A stretch of 64,000 nt of DNA, from the NCBI RefSeq assembly GCF_902498805.1, contig NZ_LR701575.1, positions 190,454 to 254,453 of the forward strand. Reading direction: 5' to 3'. This stretch comes from Imperialibacter sp. EC-SDR9 (lineage in GTDB: Bacteria; Bacteroidota; Bacteroidia; Cytophagales; Cyclobacteriaceae). The notes under the pieces were generated by a model. It ran no database searches, was not told the DNA's origin, and saw nothing but the letters and a program-made list of their open reading frames with translations. Numbering within the stretch: position 1 is the first letter of the stretch; each line of letters begins with the position of its first letter. Shown piece by piece: positions 50,349 through 59,543 of the stretch. The position numbers were made by a program, and so were the translations under genes.

Positions 50349-51514
50349 AAATAAAAAACGTTGAAGCCTTCTGGCTTCGTTGCCCGATACCACCAGCCAA
50401 GCAGCACCGTTCAGACTACGGTCTGCTCACTGAATTCGACATGACCCTCGTGGTTGTCACAACAGAAAGCGGCTTGCAAGGCTTTGGAGAAGCTAAAGCC
50501 GCCGTCGGCTCCTCCGGCTCCTGTGCCTCCATCGTTAGCTGCGTAGAAAATGAGCTGAAGCCAATCTTAGTCGGGCAGGAAGTGCGAAACATCTCCCAGC
50601 TTTGGGAAATGATCTACAACGGCACACGTGACCACTATGCACTAGACAGGGGCCGTAAGTTTCCCATTCTTGGGCGTCGTGGCCTGACAGTCTCAGCCAT
50701 GAGCGGTGTCGACACAGCTCTTTGGGACATAAAGGGAAAAATGCTGGGTGTACCGGTTGTCGAGTTGCTGGGCGGAGCCTGTCGTGACAGCATGCCTGCT
50801 TATGCCAGTGGTGGCTGGGCCGGTGCTGATAAAATAGGCGAGCAACTGCTGAGCTACACGGCAAAAGGCTTCAAAGGAGTCAAAATGCGGGTCGGTATCA
50901 TGGACAATACCGTACAGGAAAGCATCAAGCGGGTAAAGGCTGCCAGAGAAGCACTCGGTGATAGCATCAAACTCATGACAGATGCCCATGGCACCTTCAG
51001 CGTGCCCGAAGCAAAGCAGTTCTGCCGGGGCGTGGAAGACTGCAACCTCTACTGGTTCGAGGAGCCCATTAGTCCCGACAACAAAGTGGGAACAGCTGAG
51101 GTAAGGGCTTCTACGGCGATTCCTATCGCTGCTGGAGAAAGCGAATATACTGTGTTTGACGTGCGTGACCTGATCGACCTCAGAGCGCTGGATGTAGTGC
51201 AGCCCGACTCTGCCATCATTGGCGGCATTACAGAGGCCATGAGAACCGCCCATTTGGCCAATACCTATCAACTTGAACTGGCTCCTCACTGCTGGGGATC
51301 AGCGTTTTCATTCATGGCCGGGGTGAACGTTGCCTTTGCAGCTCCTGCAGCTACGATCATTGAGTTTTCACTCGGAGGAAATCCGATGATGTACGATCTG
51401 GTAGAAGAAAACATTGAGGCTGTTGATGGCCAAATAGCGGCCCCAACTGCCCCTGGCCTGGGCCTCACTCCTAACTGGGATTTTGTAAAAGAGTTTAAAC
51501 AAACCGTTCGATAA
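50345..51514 (+). CDS. Mandelate-racemase-type enolase superfamily dehydratase/racemase
   Basis: A 389-residue cytosolic enzyme of the mandelate racemase/muconate lactonising group. Acid residues match mandelate racemase spacing exactly (26, 26, 50): Asp213 in TDAHG, Glu239 in WFEEP, Glu265 in AGESEY, and His315 in APHCW, with Asp288 27 residues before the His as its dyad partner. The Lys motif is Lys180-Met-Arg182 where many relatives have K-x-K. A His-Asp dyad implies abstraction of an alpha proton from an (R)-type sugar acid, so an acid-sugar dehydratase is likely. The substrate is unknown. It is coupled to the epimerase gene and 2 nt from the VOC gene. Confidence 0.9.
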   Translation: MKIKNVEAFWLRCPIPPAKQHRSDYGLLTEFDMTLVVVTTESGLQGFGEAKAAVGSSGSCASIVSCVENELKPILVGQEVRNISQLWEMIYNGTRDHYALDRGRKFPILGRRGLTVSAMSGVDTALWDIKGKMLGVPVVELLGGACRDSMPAYASGGWAGADKIGEQLLSYTAKGFKGVKMRVGIMDNTVQESIKRVKAAREALGDSIKLMTDAHGTFSVPEAKQFCRGVEDCNLYWFEEPISPDNKVGTAEVRASTAIPIAAGESEYTVFDVRDLIDLRALDVVQPDSAIIGGITEAMRTAHLANTYQLELAPHCWGSAFSFMAGVNVAFAAPAATIIEFSLGGNPMMYDLVEENIEAVDGQIAAPTAPGLGLTPNWDFVKEFKQTVR

Positions 51515-51516
51515 TC

Positions 51517-52002
51517 ATGGCAAAAGCAATTGGAATTAACCACGTAGCGTTGGTTGTAAAAAATCTGGAGGAAACCAGTAAATTCTACGAAGAAGAGCTG
51601 GGACTGGAAGTCATTCCGGCTTTTTTGTTCGACTACCCTACCGCCTTTTTCAAAATCAACGCCACGCAGCAGCTTCACCTCACTGAATGGGAAGATGAAC
51701 ATTCATTCCGTGGGCATGTTTGTATGCAAGTGGATGATATCAACAAGATCTTCTGGCGCATGAAAGAGCTGGGGGTAATAGATACTTCCCCCTGGGGCAA
51801 AGTGCGCCAACTCCCAGATGGGCCCATTCAGATGTTTGTTCGTGACCCATCGGGCAACCTTGTGGAGCTTTCTTCACCTCCCGGCTTTGCCATTGATCCG
51901 AAAATTTTTGAGGATGAACTGTTCCAGGAAGGTATTTATGTTTCAGGCAGAAACGACTTCAGAGGCTATAAATCAAAAGACGCCACGCTTTACCACAAGT
52001 AA
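51517..52002 (+). CDS. VOC-family protein (glyoxalase/dioxygenase fold)
   Basis: A 161-residue cytosolic protein with paired beta-alpha-beta-beta-beta units. Metal-ligand candidates are His in GINHVALVVKNLEETSKFYE (20) near residue 8, His in HVCMQVDDI near 67 and Glu in FVRDPSGNLVELSSP near 118. VOC enzymes include glyoxalase I, epimerases and dioxygenases. Within the operon it could isomerise or hydrate the product of the enolase-superfamily enzyme, but this is inference. 2 nt from its upstream gene and 4 nt from the dehydrogenase. Confidence 0.85.
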   Translation: MAKAIGINHVALVVKNLEETSKFYEEELGLEVIPAFLFDYPTAFFKINATQQLHLTEWEDEHSFRGHVCMQVDDINKIFWRMKELGVIDTSPWGKVRQLPDGPIQMFVRDPSGNLVELSSPPGFAIDPKIFEDELFQEGIYVSGRNDFRGYKSKDATLYHK

Positions 52003-52006
52003 CCGC

Positions 52007-52969
52007 ATGTACAATATCCTTCTACTGGAAACCGTGGCCGATGATGCCCTGGAGATTCTTCAAAAGGCAGCCGATGTCAATATTTTGGCTGCCTATGAGC
52101 CGGGCTTTGACTTGTCGGCTATTTCAAATCATCAGGTCGATGCCATTGTCACCAGAGGCAAGGGCCAGGTCAATCCAAAACTGATAGATGCTTGTCCGGT
52201 CCTGAAGGTAGCAGGACGCTGTGGTGTGGGGCTCGATAATTTGGACGTCGCCTATGCAACCTCCAAGGGCATCAAAATCGTGAATGCGCCAGGTTCCAAC
52301 GCTCAAACGATCGCCGAGCACACCATGTCGCTAATGATGATGCTCCAAAGAAACCTTTACAGGTCAGTGGCGGAAGTAAAAGCGGGTAACTGGGCATGGC
52401 GCAACCAGTTTGAAGGTGACGAAATATATGGCAAAACCATGGGCATTCTCGGCCTGGGCAACATTGGCAAGAAAGTGGCGGCCATGGGCATTGCTTTTGG
52501 TATGAAGGTGATTTACTGGGATCAAGCTGAAGCTCCTAACGTGCCCTACACCTTCAAATCATTTGAAGAGGTAATCACCGAAGCGGATGTCATTACCCTC
52601 CATGTACCTCTTTTGCCTGCCACAAAGGAGCTTATCAATGCTGCAACACTTAATAAGATGAAAAAAAGTGCCTTGCTGATCAACACCGCCCGTGGGCCGA
52701 TTATCGATCAGCAGGCCCTATACGAGGCGCTAAAGACCGGCACTATTGCTGGCTTTGCTGCTGACGTGCTAGCAGAGGAGCCACCAGCCAAAGATGAGCC
52801 CTTGCTCACACTTCCCAATGCGCTAATTACCGCCCACGTAGGTAGTCTCACCAGCCGCACCTACACCAAAATGTGCGTAGACACTGTGAACAATGTACTG
52901 GCCATTGTGAGAGGGCAGCAGCCTATGGAAGGGTGTGTTTTTAACCGGAAAGAGTTGGGTGACAGCTAA
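52007..52969 (+). CDS. D-2-hydroxyacid dehydrogenase
   Basis: A 320-residue cytosolic NAD(P)-dependent dehydrogenase of the phosphoglycerate-dehydrogenase-like group. ATG at 52007 is chosen; an earlier in-frame opening inside the VOC gene would add an unrelated N-terminus. Rossmann glycines GLGNIGKK near residue 150, catalytic Arg in INTARGPIID near 230, Glu in VLAEEPPAKDEPLL near 258 and His in ITAHVGSLTSRTY near 278. No ACT domain. It closes the five-gene operon and probably reduces or oxidises a 2-oxoacid intermediate. Confidence 0.9.
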   Translation: MYNILLLETVADDALEILQKAADVNILAAYEPGFDLSAISNHQVDAIVTRGKGQVNPKLIDACPVLKVAGRCGVGLDNLDVAYATSKGIKIVNAPGSNAQTIAEHTMSLMMMLQRNLYRSVAEVKAGNWAWRNQFEGDEIYGKTMGILGLGNIGKKVAAMGIAFGMKVIYWDQAEAPNVPYTFKSFEEVITEADVITLHVPLLPATKELINAATLNKMKKSALLINTARGPIIDQQALYEALKTGTIAGFAADVLAEEPPAKDEPLLTLPNALITAHVGSLTSRTYTKMCVDTVNNVLAIVRGQQPMEGCVFNRKELGDS

Positions 52970-53012
52970 TTTGGAGAGAGCCAGGGAATGGCTTGTGAAG
53001 TAGGCTATCACT

Positions 53013-53717
53013 TCATAACATGCCCTCCAGTGGACGACGTCCCTCCCATGTGCCTTCTGAGCGAATGGGCTGAAACCTGGCAAATAACTCTTCCTTGTAC
53101 CATTTTAATTTCTTTGTCTTCGCAATGGCCACTCGATGGTGCTCACTTTCATAGGCGAATCGTCGAAGCGAAGCCTCATCCGCCCAAACGCTATAGGTAG
53201 CCATCTGCACGATCGGCAGCTCTCCCATTCCTTTTGTGTAAACAAGCCCACTGTTAGCCTTCAAATCCTTTTGGGAAACAGGTACATATCGCCAGAAATC
53301 AAGAAGCTTTTGCCATTTGATGGTTGCACGGGTGACAGCAATCACAGGACCAGACGGCCCGGAACTGGGAGTTGGTTCAAATGGGTTAACCCCACTCCAA
53401 AGACCATGTGAACTAACATTCACCATGTAGGTTGTCCACACCTCGCTGGCACGCCCCCGATAACGATCAACGATCTGTGACCTGGCAAAGAATGCGTTAG
53501 CATCATCTTCACTTCGCCAAACCTGCAAAAGAATGTAGGTGGAAAAATCGGGAAAAGCATTGAAACTATCACCACGGCCAGTTCCCATGAGTTTGTAAAA
53601 CGTATTGCCTTCTTCGATGGAAAGCTGGCGGTGAGCCAACTGCATCATTGAAAGAGCCCAAAACTTATCTGAAAAACCCTTGAACCTAAAACATGTGATG
53701 GTTGTGACCTGTGACAT
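53013..53717 (-). CDS. CrtA-like (spheroidene monooxygenase family) protein
   Basis: A 234-residue cytosolic protein resembling spheroidene monooxygenase/ketolase CrtA. Similar stretches are FKGFSDKFWALSMMQLAHR (19) near residue 13, KLMGTGRGDSFNAFPDFSTY (20) near 42, WRSEDDANAFFARS near 67 and the ATIKWQKLLDFW block near 130. CrtA inserts a keto group into acyclic carotenoids. No other carotenoid gene is in the window, so the substrate may be different. It converges with the hydroxyacid dehydrogenase operon. Start ATG at 53717. Confidence 0.75.
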   Translation of the reverse strand: MSQVTTITCFRFKGFSDKFWALSMMQLAHRQLSIEEGNTFYKLMGTGRGDSFNAFPDFSTYILLQVWRSEDDANAFFARSQIVDRYRGRASEVWTTYMVNVSSHGLWSGVNPFEPTPSSGPSGPVIAVTRATIKWQKLLDFWRYVPVSQKDLKANSGLVYTKGMGELPIVQMATYSVWADEASLRRFAYESEHHRVAIAKTKKLKWYKEELFARFQPIRSEGTWEGRRPLEGML

Positions 53718-53925
53718 GGCATCATAACATGTCGTATACGAATAATGTTAAGACAACAAAGTGTGATTTGAACAAGTCTATCTGGTCGATCAACCTATTT
53801 ATTCAACGGTACAAAAGCGATATGCCTCCAGACTGTGCTGCCATATCCGAAACTCTCGAGCGTTGCGATTGAACTCCTGTGCATAAGTATCAATTACTTT
53901 GTGTCGGTTGCCAGAATTATTCCCT

Positions 53926-53933
53926 TATATTTG
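53926..53933 (+). promoter_or_regulatory. Bacteroidota -7 box upstream of the sensor kinase gene
   Basis: TATATTTG matches TAnnTTTG and lies 72 bp before the ATG at 54006. A TTTG at 53898-53901 is 24 bp upstream, slightly farther than usual for a -33 element. Confidence 0.45.
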
Positions 53934-54005
53934 TCTCTCCTCCAGCTCGTTGAAAAGCTTATCCCTCATTCTTAGCTTTTTCTCTACTAGATACTTTTCT
54001 TTCTT

Positions 54006-56225
54006 ATGTCGCTGTCGAGAACTGTTGGGATTTTTTTCTTAGTATCTTTTTTATTGACGACCATTGACGCCGTCGGCTGGCAGCAAGTTATCCCTGTGGT
54101 AAATTTCGGCAGAGAAGCAGATCGTTCCGGGGGTGCAGTAGCTGCCATTGAAATCGATAATCAGGGTTTAATGTATTTTGGTACTTCCAGAGGCGTGGTC
54201 GTTTATGATGGCGAATCGTGGCAGGAGATAGACCTTGGTGGAAAAGGAAACACCCGTAGCATTAATTACGACAGTCTTACTGATAGAATATATATTGGCG
54301 GTACCAAGCATTTCGGCTACCTGAAAAGAGACAAAGCCACTCGCTTTTCATACGTCGATTTGTCAACACAAATCTCAGAGAGCCACCCATTCAAAGAAGT
54401 ATGGCAAATTTTCCTATTCAACAACGAGATTTACTTCATGACTCGGGAAGGACGTTTTGTCTACACCGCCGATTCAGTCAGCTATAGAAACTTTCCTGAA
54501 TCTTACTTCTTTCGTGTAGGGTCAACTGTTTACTTATCCGAAACAAACGGAGCACTGAGCATATTTGAGAATACGGAACTTTTACAAAACTGGAATCAAA
54601 GCTCACACTCAAAAAGTCCTGCCTTTCAGGTGCTTCCACTGGACGAACAAAGGCATTTAATACTCTATCCGGACTCACCCCCACTTGTCAGAAATTTGGT
54701 AGATGGAAGTATTGCCGTCTACGACCAACCCCTTGCTTCTCTAATAACTAAGCATTGGTTGTACAATGCCGTCAGCCTTTCGAACAACTTACTGGCTATT
54801 GCCACCTGGACAGACGGAGTATTTATTACAGACGAAAAAGGGCAGGTCATTCGCAAGTTCACAACCGAGGATCGACTCATGTCAAATGAAGTTTACGAAA
54901 TGAAGAAGGGGCCACAGGGAAATCTGTGGCTAGCCACGTCGTATGGCATCTCGATGATCTATATGACAAAGGCGTTCCCCGACACAGTATTCGAACGCAT
55001 TAATCCGTTTCCAACGCAAATTTCGTCGTTCGTATACCATTATGACTCAATTGCCTACACCACACAAAAGTATGATACAGCCAAACTTTCCAAACCTGCA
55101 ACTATAATAAAGATCAACTTTAGCAACCCGGGATCCGATTACTACACGCCTCAGACCTACCAATACCGACTGTTCAACTATGACACAGCCTGGTATCCAA
55201 CAACCGAGCCAATGGCCGTTTTTGACAACCTGCCAAACGGAAAATATGTCTTTCAGGTAAAGGATGCGAGCAGCGATTTGCAGCCAGCTGAACTCGTCAT
55301 CATTGTGGCCGTGCCTCTGCTGGCCTTTATAAAAGGGCCATTGGGGTATGCATTTATAGCTATGGTAGTTCTCGGGCTAACCATCGTGGGTATTATATAC
55401 AGGGCAAAGCGCATGCGCAAAAACCTGGCCACACTGGTAGCAAAAAAAACAGAAGAGGTGACCAGGCACGAGCAACAACTACTCCGCAGCAACCATGACC
55501 TGATGGCAGTAAACGAGGAATTGGACACCTTCCTTTACCGGTCGTCGCACGATCTCATAGCACCGGTAAAATCCATCAGAGGTCTGCTCTACCTCTTGAA
55601 GGTATCCAAAGACGAACTTCCTCAGTATCTGGACTTGATGGAGAACAGAATCTTAAGATTAGAAAACACCCTGCTAGAAATTAATAGTTATGTGAAGAAC
55701 AGCAAAAGTGAGCCACTAGCTGCAAGGATCCGGCTTCATAGTCTGGTGAATGAGGTGTGGGCAGATATTGAGTTTATTGAGCATGCCGATCAGCTCACTT
55801 TTGAGAATAATATTGACGATACTTTGGAAATAGAATCTGATCCCGGACTGTGGAAAATGATCATCCACAATCTCCTGATTAACGCTATAAAATACCACGA
55901 CGGTCGTAAGGAAAGACCTTTCGTGCGTGTTTGGCATACAATTGAAAATGGTGTATTTACCTTAAAAGTAGAAGATAACGGACAGGGAATAGCGTCGGAA
56001 TTGTTGCCCCGGGTATATGACATGTTCTTCCGGGCAAATGAAAGTTCAAAAGGGTCGGGCCTTGGGCTCTTTTTGGTTAAAAAAATGGTCGACAAGTTGG
56101 GCGGAACGATCAATATAGAGTCAGAATACGCCAAAGGAACGCTGGTATCGGTTAGTTCGTCCACCCTTTCCTTCAAGGTTAATGAAGCCAAAAAGAGGTC
56201 AAAACCGACAACTCACCTACTGTAA
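54006..56225 (+). CDS. Membrane sensor histidine kinase with propeller sensor
   Basis: A 739-residue kinase. After a signal/anchor (FFLVSFLLTTIDAVG) there is a periplasmic two-component-regulator propeller (about 30-340, for example NQGLMYFGTSRGVVVYDGES in 20) and a partial Y_Y_Y segment (about 350-430), then one TM (AFIAMVVLGLTIVGIIYRA near 450), a coiled linker, HisKA with His515 (SSHDLIAPVKSI) and HATPase (LLINAIKYHDG, DNGQGIAS, GSGLGLFLVKKMV). There is no receiver or DNA-binding domain, unlike the HTCS at 31338-35570. No response regulator gene is adjacent, so its partner is elsewhere. Confidence 0.88.
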   Translation: MSLSRTVGIFFLVSFLLTTIDAVGWQQVIPVVNFGREADRSGGAVAAIEIDNQGLMYFGTSRGVVVYDGESWQEIDLGGKGNTRSINYDSLTDRIYIGGTKHFGYLKRDKATRFSYVDLSTQISESHPFKEVWQIFLFNNEIYFMTREGRFVYTADSVSYRNFPESYFFRVGSTVYLSETNGALSIFENTELLQNWNQSSHSKSPAFQVLPLDEQRHLILYPDSPPLVRNLVDGSIAVYDQPLASLITKHWLYNAVSLSNNLLAIATWTDGVFITDEKGQVIRKFTTEDRLMSNEVYEMKKGPQGNLWLATSYGISMIYMTKAFPDTVFERINPFPTQISSFVYHYDSIAYTTQKYDTAKLSKPATIIKINFSNPGSDYYTPQTYQYRLFNYDTAWYPTTEPMAVFDNLPNGKYVFQVKDASSDLQPAELVIIVAVPLLAFIKGPLGYAFIAMVVLGLTIVGIIYRAKRMRKNLATLVAKKTEEVTRHEQQLLRSNHDLMAVNEELDTFLYRSSHDLIAPVKSIRGLLYLLKVSKDELPQYLDLMENRILRLENTLLEINSYVKNSKSEPLAARIRLHSLVNEVWADIEFIEHADQLTFENNIDDTLEIESDPGLWKMIIHNLLINAIKYHDGRKERPFVRVWHTIENGVFTLKVEDNGQGIASELLPRVYDMFFRANESSKGSGLGLFLVKKMVDKLGGTINIESEYAKGTLVSVSSSTLSFKVNEAKKRSKPTTHLL

Positions 56226-56331
56226 GGCAACAATGTAGAACGTTAGCTGCCACAGCAGATGATGAAGGGCTGTTCGGAGAGCAGAGGCTTCAGAAATCTA
56301 ATATGGGAACTATGTTGTCTATTACCATTTG

Positions 56332-57339
56332 CTACATCTCCCTCATCAATTCTGCAAAAAGCTCATACGACCTTAGCCGATCTTGAGGGCTATACATATG
56401 GCTGGCAACCATAATTTCGTTTACTCCAGTCCTTTGCAGAAAATCGATGGTCTTTTCTTTCACCGTCTCTTTGCTGCCCACAAAGGCATACTGTAGAAAC
56501 CGCTGGAAAGCAGGCTCGCTCATAAATGCTTTCATTTGGGGTTCCAATGGCGCAGGTGGTCTCAACTGATCACGTTTGTTTGTGAGTATGCCTAACACCA
56601 TCCTCACCAGCGAAGACGCCAGCAGCTCGGCTTGCTTGTCGGTATCGGCGGCAATCACATTCACGCAGGCAATTGTATAGGGCTCCTGAAGCGCTTCCGA
56701 GGGCTGAAATTCGTTGTAGTAGACATTGAGTGCCTCAAAAAGGTGCGTAGGTGCAAAATGGCTGGCAAAGGCATAAGGAAGCCCTTTTCTGGCCGCAAGG
56801 TGGGCACTATCGGTGCTGGAACCAAGAATGTACAAAGGTACATCAACCCCTTCAGCTACGTAGGCCCTCACCTTTTCGTCGGCATTGTCGTCGGCAAAAT
56901 ATTGCTGAATCTCTCCAACTTCCTCGGGAAACCGGTAAGCAGCGTGCATTCGCTCCCTGCGAATGGCGTATGCTGTTTCCTGATCGGTACCAGGCGCTCG
57001 GCCGAGACCAAGGTCAATTCTATGAGGAAACAATGACCCCAGCGTACCAAACTGTTCCGCCACAATAAGCGGCGCATGGTTTGGCAGCATGATGCCCCCT
57101 GAGCCAACCCTGATACTTTTTGTTCCACCAGCAATATGACCTATAAGCACTGGCGTTGCTGAACTGGCTATACTGACCATGTTGTGGTGCTCAGCCAGCC
57201 AAAAGCGGGTGTATCCCCACATTTCAGCATGTTGTGCCAACAACAAACTGTTTTTAAAAACCTCGCCTGTAGATGATCCAGCAGGCACCGACGCTAACTC
57301 CAGGATGGAGTAAGGCACTTTTCCTTTCTTCATATTCAC
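56332..57339 (-). CDS. LLM-class flavin-dependent oxidoreductase (luciferase-like)
   Basis: A 335-residue cytosolic flavoprotein of the bacterial luciferase-like group. Typical motifs: LAEHHNMVSIASSATPVLIG (20) near residue 48, RVGSGGIMLPNHAPLIVAEQ (20) near 75, RIDLGLGRAPGTD near 108 and GVNEIMVASHMYSP near 305. The group (YhbW-like) uses FMNH2 or F420H2; F420 is not expected here, so FMN is likely. Substrate unknown. It lies 63 bp downstream of the GH28 gene on the same strand, and read-through is possible. Confidence 0.9.
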   Translation of the reverse strand: MNMKKGKVPYSILELASVPAGSSTGEVFKNSLLLAQHAEMWGYTRFWLAEHHNMVSIASSATPVLIGHIAGGTKSIRVGSGGIMLPNHAPLIVAEQFGTLGSLFPHRIDLGLGRAPGTDQETAYAIRRERMHAAYRFPEEVGEIQQYFADDNADEKVRAYVAEGVDVPLYILGSSTDSAHLAARKGLPYAFASHFAPTHLFEALNVYYNEFQPSEALQEPYTIACVNVIAADTDKQAELLASSLVRMVLGILTNKRDQLRPPAPLEPQMKAFMSEPAFQRFLQYAFVGSKETVKEKTIDFLQRTGVNEIMVASHMYSPQDRLRSYELFAELMREM

Positions 57340-57402
57340 ACCATACCAATTGTATCAATAGGCAAATGAAAAAAGGGTTGGGATAGTTCACATGACGAGC
57401 TA

Positions 57403-59061
57403 CTATTTCATTTTAACGGCTTTCGAATCAACACCCTCCCCGATCAGCATTTGTTTAGCCGGGCTGGAAAAGTCTGCTTTTAAAAAAGTCAGATGATTAG
57501 TTTTGGCACCCTGAATGGACAATGGCTTTCCCTCGCCAGACACCACTTTGAATCCCGAGAAGGTAAGGTTATGTGAATTGTAGATGGTGAAGGGGTTTCC
57601 CTCTGTTACCACGACAGTGACATCCTTGAAACTCATTCCATCAGCATCAATGACAGAAACGCCCTTTTTGCCTGACAGATAAACATTGTCAAGATTCACG
57701 TTTTTGAGGTTCATTTCAGGCAGTCCCTGAAAGAAACCTGTCACACCAGAGTTAACCGATCGGATATTCTTCATGTAAATATCTTTGAACGAAGGGGTTT
57801 CCTCTGTTACCGGCACAGGCGTATCGTCGATCTCCGGTGCCTCCTGATCGTCTTCCAGAATAGGCGACTGCCCACCATAGAAAAGATTGAAGCGAATAGG
57901 CTCGGCGGCAATATCGTACATATCAATGTCGGTGATGTAGACGTTCTCCACCACGCCACCACGTCCCCTGGTGCTTTTGAATCGCAAGCCACAGTCAGTA
58001 CCAATGAAGGTGCATTTTGATACATGCACGTTCTTTACCCCACCCGACATTTCACTACCAACGGTAAACCCACCATGACCATGATAAACGATGTTATTGA
58101 ACACCACCAGGTTTTCGGTAGGGATTCCCCGCTTTCTGCCATCAACATCTTTTCCTGATTTGATGCAAATGGCGTCATCACCCACATCAAACGAATTGTT
58201 GTACACCCAGGTGTTTTTACACGATTCGATGTCAATACCATCACCGTTTTGCGAATACCACGGGTTACGCACAGTCAGATTCCTTACAATCAGGTTCTCG
58301 CACATGAGAGGATGTATGTTCCAGGCGGGTGAGTTTTGAAAAGTCGGACCATCGAGCATTACATTCCTGGAGTTCCGAATGCTGATCATCACCGGTCTCA
58401 AAAAGTCTTTGTACTCCTTCAGTTCATCCATTGATGCGTTGTCCGGCACATTGAAATTACTGGTCGCCTCCACTCCTTTCTGAAAGCTTTCTGAAGGATA
58501 CCACGTGTCGCCATCGTCGTTTACCAGTCCGCCGCCGGCCACGATCTCCTTCCACTGCTGGCTCGAGACTTTGCTTCTTTTCACTAGCCGCCAGGCATCC
58601 CCGTTGCCATCGATAACACCTTTTCCAGTGATAGAGATGTTTTCCACCTCAAGAGCATTGATCGGCGATATGCATCTGTAGGTATCAAGTCCTTCAAAGC
58701 TCGTGGCCACTATGGGGTACAGCGTTTTGTCGTCTGAAAAAAGAATAAGGGCTCCTTCCTCCACGTGTAAATTGAGGTTGCTTTTAAGCGTGATCGGCCC
58801 TGTCAGCCAAATACCTCTCGGAACCACCAGGTGTCCCCCTCCTTTGCTCACAATTGCCTCAATTGCTTTTGCAAAGGCGTCGGTATTGAGTGTAGCTCCG
58901 TCAGGCATACCACCAAAATCCAGCAGACTCACCCGATAGTTCGGAATAACTGGCTCTGTCATTTTGGGCATGTCGAATTCGACCTGGGGAAATGAAACTT
59001 CTGCCTGTCCAAATGAAAGCTGCGAAACAAGGAGGCATAGAATAAATAGTTTGACTTTCAT
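57403..59061 (-). CDS. Secreted GH28 polygalacturonase-type glycoside hydrolase
   Basis: A 552-residue enzyme with a signal peptide (LFILCLLVSQLSFGQAE). The right-handed beta-helix carries GH28 signatures: Asp274 in NGDGIDIES, Asp295 and Asp296 in VGDDAICIKSG (spacing 21 and 22 as in fungal polygalacturonases), a GHGGFTVGSE near 327 with the conserved His, and LRFKSTRGRGG near 360 with the Arg-x-Lys pair. It would hydrolyse galacturonan or a related uronic-acid polymer at the surface. TGPITLKSNLNLHVEEGALI (20) near residue 90 is the usual GH28 N-terminal block. Confidence 0.9.
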   Translation of the reverse strand: MKVKLFILCLLVSQLSFGQAEVSFPQVEFDMPKMTEPVIPNYRVSLLDFGGMPDGATLNTDAFAKAIEAIVSKGGGHLVVPRGIWLTGPITLKSNLNLHVEEGALILFSDDKTLYPIVATSFEGLDTYRCISPINALEVENISITGKGVIDGNGDAWRLVKRSKVSSQQWKEIVAGGGLVNDDGDTWYPSESFQKGVEATSNFNVPDNASMDELKEYKDFLRPVMISIRNSRNVMLDGPTFQNSPAWNIHPLMCENLIVRNLTVRNPWYSQNGDGIDIESCKNTWVYNNSFDVGDDAICIKSGKDVDGRKRGIPTENLVVFNNIVYHGHGGFTVGSEMSGGVKNVHVSKCTFIGTDCGLRFKSTRGRGGVVENVYITDIDMYDIAAEPIRFNLFYGGQSPILEDDQEAPEIDDTPVPVTEETPSFKDIYMKNIRSVNSGVTGFFQGLPEMNLKNVNLDNVYLSGKKGVSVIDADGMSFKDVTVVVTEGNPFTIYNSHNLTFSGFKVVSGEGKPLSIQGAKTNHLTFLKADFSSPAKQMLIGEGVDSKAVKMK

Positions 59062-59543
59062 AGAGATATCTGAGTAAAGATGTCTGAAAACACAACTGGC
59101 GGCAAATCAATACCACCCTGCGTTAATTAACAAACAATGATTTAAATGCGTTAAACCAACGCAAACGAGATGTCAGCTAACCAGCAGGCATCAAGATAGA
59201 GACGAATATGACGGAGCGCCCACCTACAGAAGATAACATGGGTGGTGGGAAAAATATCAATGAAAGCAATAAAAATAACCCTTTCTGCTAGCTAACACGA
59301 CACGGAACGATTGCATACGCTTTTTCAGCGACGCAATTTGCTGATTGATCATATAGTAGGAAAAGGGTCGATGTATAAAGTACATATTTATCGATCATGT
59401 TGAGGACTTGGCGACAAAAAACTAGCCTAAGTTCATTGATAACACGTAAGATTTTGGGGAATACGAACGGTATCTGTCCGAAAAGCTTGGATGTGAGGGG
59501 AGATATTTACAACTAAATGGTGAGAGTCACTATTTTTGGAAGT
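59062..59543. other. Divergent intergenic region with repeats
   Basis: A 482-bp gap between the divergent GH28 and metallopeptidase genes. It should contain both promoters. The TGCGTTAA repeats described separately lie 58-102 bp upstream of the GH28 start. I see no coding sequence and no clear consensus promoter elsewhere. Confidence 0.5.
59119..59163. promoter_or_regulatory. TGCGTTAA direct and inverted repeats upstream of the GH28 gene
   Basis: TGCGTTAA at 59119-59126 and again at 59147-59154, spaced 28 bp apart. The second copy forms an inverted pair TGCGTT (59147-59152)/AACGCA (59158-59163). A plausible binding site for a regulator of the GH28 gene, possibly an AraC-type one. Confidence 0.4.
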
